DNA of 64,000 nucleotides from Epiperipatus broadwayi. Its lineage: Eukaryota > Onychophora > Udeonychophora > Euonychophora > Peripatidae. This document shows, in pieces, positions 58,881-64,000 of the stretch (position 1 is its first letter; every line of letters starts with the position of its first letter). The notes beneath the pieces were generated by a model. That model saw only the letters and a program-made list of their open reading frames with translations. It had not been told where the DNA came from and ran no database searches. The stretch lies in NCBI GenBank assembly GCA_028023455.1, contig JAQFVV010000020.1:5999092-6063091 (forward strand), in the 5' to 3' direction. The position numbers and the translations under genes were made by a program.

Positions 58881-58948
58881 GATGGTAATCTGGACCAGCT
58901 GATGATTGCTGGTTTAGCATGAAATACATATATTGGTGATTATTTATC
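58881..58948 (+). ncRNA. Hammerhead ribozyme motif, type I (F1, right arm)
   Basis: GATGGTAATC..ACCAG, CTGATGA (58899-58905), TGCT-GGTTT-AGCA stem II, GAAA (58921-58924), stem III ATA-CA-TAT, A17 at 58932, then TTGGT (pairing ACCAG with one G.T), GATT and TATC. All core bases are present. Confidence 0.82.
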
Positions 58949-59044
58949 TTTTCAACATGTGTGTGATCAGATGGGCCAGCAATATGAGATGGCACTGAGA
59001 GTGGTGGGTCGTGTGAAAGTCTGAGTTCGAACCCCGCATACATG

Positions 59045-60058
59045 ATTTATTATATATTTAATATATACATATAATAAGTGCGGTAATATAAGTTTAATAT
59101 TGAATGAAGTGATTCAATTATTATTACATGGATTCAACAGCTGAAGATTCCTGGATTAATTCCAAGCTAAAAAGAAAGTAATGAAATTGCCATATTTAAT
59201 CTATCATTTGGATGTTACATGTCACATGACTTCCTAAATTACTGATTGATTATTGTTATTATTATATGCATATTCAATGTGAATCATCTGTATTCCCAAC
59301 ATGCCTTTCAGTTCAATCAGACAAAGTTTGAGATTTTCAAGTGAAAGCAAACTTAGGATTTTTTCCCCATTTTTTTATTATTACAATCCACAACTAACTG
59401 AATTAGTTATCCAGTACTGGATGTCGGGTTAATGGTAGTGATTAAAGTTTCCTGATCAATCTAAATTATTCAAATGAAGGAATGGAGTAAAAACAAAAAT
59501 ATGACTGTATTATAATAAAACCTTCATTACTGTTATAGAGCTGGTGTCAGAAGTCTTGATATTCTAAGCCCATGGACTTACTTTCTAATATATATATATA
59601 TATATATGACAGACATATGTGTACGAACGCTACAAATAGATATTGACTCAAGCTATAATGTACATTCATACAATTTTTAAAAATATCCTATATATATAAA
59701 GTAAAACAGGCTTTAGAGAAATAGTAAAGAAAAAAGAATTACATCCAGCCTTGTCAGTTGCCAGGCAGTGAGACTTTGAGCACTCGTTCATCTTTGTTTT
59801 GTTGTAACTAAGACTAGCTAGATGTCCAATTTACAGACCAATATTGAGTGGTTAACGGTATTGTTTGTGAAGTGACGATGTTGAAAATAAATCTTAGGCC
59901 GTAAATAAAACTTGAAAAGTTTTAACTTTTGGGTAATCTAAAATAGTAGGTTATGGTAGACAAATACACTGTTACTACTCCATGAAATCTTTATAAATAT
60001 ATATATTGATTAAATTATATAAATAAAGGTTAATTACGGATTATACAAGAAAAAATAA
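59045..60058. other. AT-rich DNA, no feature recognised
   Basis: Includes a (TA)n run at 59590-59607. No supported frame was found. Confidence 0.5.
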
Positions 60059-60864
60059 AAAGTCAAAGCCAATATTTTTCCCCCTTGTTTTTTTTCTGCT
60101 TTTTTCTTTCTCAAAAATTCCTCCAAAAAAACCTCTTTTTAGTGGTCTGAACTTTCCCACTTATATAGAATACATCATTACTAACCTTCTTTTAAACACA
60201 CATATTGCAATTTTTTTAAATAAAAAATTTCAAACCCTTTCCCCCCCCCCCCCGCGTCTCCCGGGGGTTTTTTTTTTTCTTTCTCTCCTTTTTTTTTTTT
60301 TTTAATATCTTTTTATTTATTTTTTGAATGGTTTTTTTTTGTTCTTTTTTTTTTTTATTTATATAAATCCTCTCCTCCCCTCCCTTTTTTGGGTGGTGTG
60401 GTGGTGTTCTTTTTTTCTCCTAAATAAATAAATAATAAAAATTAATAATATTATCTTTATCCTTTCGGGTGTGGGTTTTTTTTTTTTTATATTATGTATA
60501 ATGGGTGTTTGGTGTGGTTTATCTCTTCCATTCCTTTTTTTTTTTTTTCTAAAATATTAAAATTTTTGTTTGGGTTTTTTTTTTTTTTTTTTTGGGAAGA
60601 AAAAAAGGAACAAAAAATAATTTTTTTTTCAATAAAAAAAATATTTTTTTTTAATTTTTTTATTTTTTTTTTTTTTTAAAAAAAAACCCCTCCCCACATT
60701 TTTTTTTTCCCCTTCTTTTTTTCTTTCTTTTTTTTTTTTTTTTTTTTTTTTATTTTTTTATATAATTTTTTTTTCTTTTTTTTTTTTTTTGGGTGGAGGG
60801 TTGGAAATTGTTTTTTTAGGTTTGTGGAGGGGAGGAAGAGAAAAAAAGGAATTGATTGTCTCTC

Positions 60865-60895
<31 letters not shown>

Positions 60896-60928
60896 AAATA
60901 AAATTTTATTATATATTTTTTGGTTTTT

Positions 60929-60960
<32 letters not shown>

Positions 60961-61290
60961 TTTTCATCTCCCCCCTCCTTTTATTATTGGTTGTTTGTTT
61001 TTTATTTTTTTAAAAATTATTTTCTTTTTTTTTTATTTAAAAAAAAACAAATTTTTTTGGTTTTTCTTTTTTTTTTTTTTTTTTTTTTCCTTTCTTTTTT
61101 TTTTTCTTATTTTTTATAAAAAAAATATATATAGAATAAATTTTTTCCTTTCCACTTTTTTTTTTGTGTGGTTTGTTTTTTTTTTTTTTTTTTTTCTTTG
61201 GGGGGGGGGGTTTTTTTTTTTTTTTTTTTTTTGTTTTTAATTAATAAAAAAAAAATAATTTAAAAAAAAAAAAAAAATAATAATTTTTTT
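60059..61290. other. Homopolymer block, probable low-quality assembly
   Basis: Dozens of T runs of 8-30 bases alternate with short C, G and A runs (C14 at 60241, GGGGGTTTTT junctions, G10 at 61200). No codon structure, repeat unit or symmetric pattern is seen. The Phe-rich open frames are by-products. It resembles poorly corrected single-molecule reads over a poly(T) tract. Confidence 0.75.
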
Positions 61291-61302
61291 TAAAAATGAT
61301 AC

Positions 61303-61351
61303 TAAACCACTAAACATCACATGATCTCTGTATGGAGAGTTTTGCCTATTT
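61303..61351. mobile_element. F2 end fragment at the edge of the homopolymer block
   Basis: TAAACCACTAAACATCACATGATC is the F2 tail in inverted orientation, then TGTATGGAGAGTTTTGCCT is the F2 arm end. The F2 copy is internally deleted. Confidence 0.75.
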
Positions 61352-61354
61352 TTA

Positions 61355-62380
61355 TATAAAGGATTCTAAATATAAATAATTAACAGAAAACATTAAAGAA
61401 ATTATTTTTTTTAAAATAAATAAGTCACTGCAAATAAAGATCTCTCTAACAGCTTCTGATAGATGAGGAGTGAAGGAGGAGGCAATCGTTTTCCGCTTGA
61501 TGAGAAATTTGAGCGGTTTTCTATTTTTGTTTTTATCCACTAGTTAAAGTTATTGAGATATCCATTTACTAATCAATGTTGGATAGTTAACTAGGTTGAC
61601 TAAAGTTAGCTACCTAGGAAAAACATAACTTCAAGTCGTAGGCATCGCGGGTGAATGCGCTATTTCAGCGCCATTAGGTAGAGTGTAGAGGAAATCAATT
61701 TATTTATAATTAACGAGACTATACTAGAGAAAGACAAGATTCATGCAAAAAAGGGACATCTAAATAATGAATATAAATATGTATAGTCTGATTCTATTAT
61801 AAATATTACCCCTCCCTCCAACAAACTTTTCCGATTTATACTAATGTTATAATTCTAGAGGGATATTCTTCTAAATCTCCTAACAGTTAAAATAACTGTG
61901 ATTAGTTTTCTCTAAAGAGAGGGGAAAATCTTACAGTCTAAAATTTCAAACAGATAAAGTTTATTTGAAAAGTGCATTTTCTTTGTCTTTCCTCCGAGAT
62001 CGTTTGTCGAGAGCGAAGACGCAAAAGTGTTACCGCTGCTGACATACGTTCTTTGAATAGTGAATTGTAAATTGCCAATTGAGAATATAGCGTAGAAATA
62101 AAAATTAATTATGCAGCAAAAGCGTATTAAACACACTAGCGGAAAATACAGGAAATTTTTAAAAGAAAGAATTACATAGAATTTGAGTCTAAAAAGAAGT
62201 TTAATATTTAAATTCAAAAATTAACTTTATTTTAGACAAACTACATTTTTTTAAAAAAAGAAACAATATTTAAAGACACGCTGAAAAGAAAATTGGTGGA
62301 CATATTAAACAAAGTTGAATTCATTTTGAAAATTTTAATGATAGGAAAAAGATAAAATCTAGATTTTATGAGAGCAAATA
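61355..62380. other. AT-rich DNA, no feature recognised
   Basis: The 101-codon frame at 61912-62217 (-) has no recognisable domain. Confidence 0.5.
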
Positions 62381-62396
62381 AATATATATTGATTAG

Positions 62397-62503
62397 TCAA
62401 GCGTTGTTAACCGAGAGGTCCGCGCATCCGCATTGCAAGCAAGCAGTTGGTTGCAGACGGTTGTTGCAGGTTCGCCTCCTGGCCGATGCTATGACACATG
62501 GAA
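62397..62503 (+). mobile_element. tRNA-derived SINE, longest copy
   Basis: TCAAGCGTTGTTAACCGAGAGGTCC (A box), GCATTGCAAGCAAGCAGTTGG, a duplicated GTTGCAGACG/GTTGTTGCAG, B box GGTTCGCCTCC, tail GGCCGATGCTATGACACATGG. Near-identical flanks ATATATATTGATTA (ending 62394) and ATATATGTTGATTA (ending 62522) are probably the target duplication with one change. Confidence 0.8.
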
Positions 62504-62524
62504 TATATATATATGTTGATTATA

Positions 62525-64000
62525 TATAAACGCTTTGAAGAATATTATAAATAATAAATAACATACGAAAATAGATAATTACTGGTAAAAGTAAATAGTG
62601 AATAAAAGGCTTTAATATTTCCTTCCACATTACAAAGTTTTTTCAAATATTAATCTACATGATAAAAGTGCCAATCAGTGTAGAAGATCGCCATAGAATC
62701 ATTTATTAAATAGTGAAGATTTTGACCCCCCCTCTCCAATTTTCTCCTTTGTTTTATTTCTCTAAGAATGAATAACTTAATACCCAATCACTGACATCTA
62801 ATTAGATGACTAGCTTGGATAACATGGACCAGATAATAGAAAAACAAAAAGTCCTATGCTTATTGAAATTTTTTTTACTTGAAACAAATTTTCAAGTTTC
62901 ACCTGAATTCGAACTTCAGGTATGATAGATATATGCTGTAGTGTATTGCAGGGCCCTTTATGATATTGATTATGAGTTAGTAAAATATATGAAATGAGTA
63001 TAAATGAAAATTAAGCGTTAAATTATAATTCAGATTGATTGTGAATAATTAAATGCTTAATCACATGGAAACTCATGTAACAGTCAAAACTAAAAAAAAA
63101 AAAAATGATTGAGCTTTAATTTAGGAATTTTTAGCTATCAAGTTCACCTCTATATTACTGCACAACCACACAAGGATTTGAATTGATTAATTGAGTTGAT
63201 TGGAATTACTTTAAAGTATAGATCAAAGAAATACGTTTTATCTACAAAAATTTGATTATTGATTATTTGTTTTAAAAAGAAACATAAAAATTTGTAATAA
63301 AGAAAAATAGTTATCTGTCCAAAAACGTGATTATCCATGATAGTCGCAGTTCGTTCAACTTTCATCCTCATGAGACACACGGTATATTTTTAGAATTAAT
63401 AATTAACAGCAGAACTATTTATAAAAGACAAGTAATCAATAAGAATTAACAAATTTCCAATTAATTTTTGGCTAGTGACTTTGTCAGTGATCAGCATTAG
63501 ATAATATCTATTATTATTTTTTACGATTAAAGCTAATGGATATACTTTTAACCCAAGCACCAGCTTGCATTTCTAAGTATGTAAGATTTATATTAGACCA
63601 GTAATTGTATATTTTAGAGATTTTATATAAAACGCAAATATTTGGACTCTTCAGCAAAACAATGGTCTATAACTAGATAAACTTTACTCATTTCTTCTAA
63701 TTTACATTAGCAGCTCCATTAAAAACAGTACTCCATTATATTACATATCAAATAGATTGAAATCAAGGTTTGGCTAATACATTCTTTAGTGAAGAACATC
63801 CATTCATACATATCCATCTAGCAGCCAGGTTAGTGGGTCAACATTTTCAGTACTAAAAAATAAGTTAAAAAAAAGTTGCTAACAGATATATGGAATAGAG
63901 GATTTTCCCTTGGGTGAGGGGGGGGCAGCTGAAAATTTGTTTGTGGATCAGAATTAAGATTATTTAAATTTATATAAATAACTTTTTATTAAAATTATAT
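62525..64000. other. AT-rich DNA, no feature recognised
   Basis: No supported gene. A CACCTGAATTCGAACTTCAGGT inverted repeat (62901-62922) is a small palindrome of unknown meaning. Confidence 0.5.

Larger units (their letters stand above)
58579..59038. mobile_element. F1 hammerhead foldback with two ribozymes
   Basis: Ends GCGGGGTTCGAACTCAGACTTTCAC and its exact inverted complement. The arms (58579-58828 and 58830-59038) are joined almost without spacer, so the whole is a near-complete palindrome of about 460 bp. Shared internal blocks are GTGGTGGGTCGTGTGA, GCCATCTCATATTGCTGACC and TTAATGGACAGGCTTCAA. It is the most compact F1 copy. Confidence 0.92.

Noticed and set aside
60494-61240. Overlapping Phe-rich open frames
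   Set aside because: Products of homopolymer T runs in a probable assembly artefact.

Overview
This is a very AT-rich stretch (by eye about 70-75% A+T) of animal nuclear DNA with no recognisable host gene. Open frames are short, and those that can be read at the protein level are decayed transposons. The mix (tRNA-derived SINEs, RTE-like and CR1-like LINEs, a ZBED5-type hAT element, a Gypsy-type gag remnant, many foldback repeats) points to an invertebrate metazoan. The sequence does not let me choose between cnidarian, mollusc, chelicerate or another group. It reads as intergenic or intronic repeat-rich DNA.

Layout. 0.9-2.6 kb: hAT transposase pseudogene (+). 2.7-3.2 kb: two tandem copies of a ~335-bp unit, followed by a TAA/TTA microsatellite. 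5.3-6.3 kb: two tRNA-SINEs around a foldback. 6.5-9.1 kb: RTE-like LINE on the minus strand, split by the 3' end of a second RTE-like element. 12.9-22.7 kb: foldback elements, hammerhead motifs, SINEs, and a polyadenylated retrocopy (21.1-22.5 kb) into which a hammerhead foldback inserted. 25.9-27.9 kb: an RTE-like tail, a 564-bp insertion built from inverted plus tandem ~335-bp units, and a SINE. 32.1-32.8 kb: Gypsy-type gag remnant. 33.9-35.8 kb: a large hammerhead foldback and a solo arm. 37 kb: another hammerhead foldback. 40.1-43.4 kb: CR1-like fragments, an EN-RT part (-), a C-terminal zinc knuckle (+), and a PHD plus SGNH-like ORF1 (+). 44-59 kb: more hammerhead foldbacks (44.2, 47.0, 48.6, 51.9, 54.4, 56.2 and 58.6 kb), SINEs and diverged tandem repeats. 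60.06-61.29 kb: a homopolymer block that looks like poor assembly.

The main result is a dense set of type I hammerhead self-cleaving ribozyme motifs: CTGANGA, a short hairpin, GAAA, a minimal stem III, then a strand that pairs back with the bases before the core. I find about twenty intact or decayed copies in 64 kb. They belong to at least five otherwise dissimilar repeat families, nearly all built as foldbacks, and two insertions in one family carry 12-18-bp target-site duplications without poly(A). Non-autonomous relatives of Penelope-like elements or retrozymes are the best explanation from known biology. No Penelope reverse transcriptase or GIY-YIG domain was recognised in the window, so that link is an inference.
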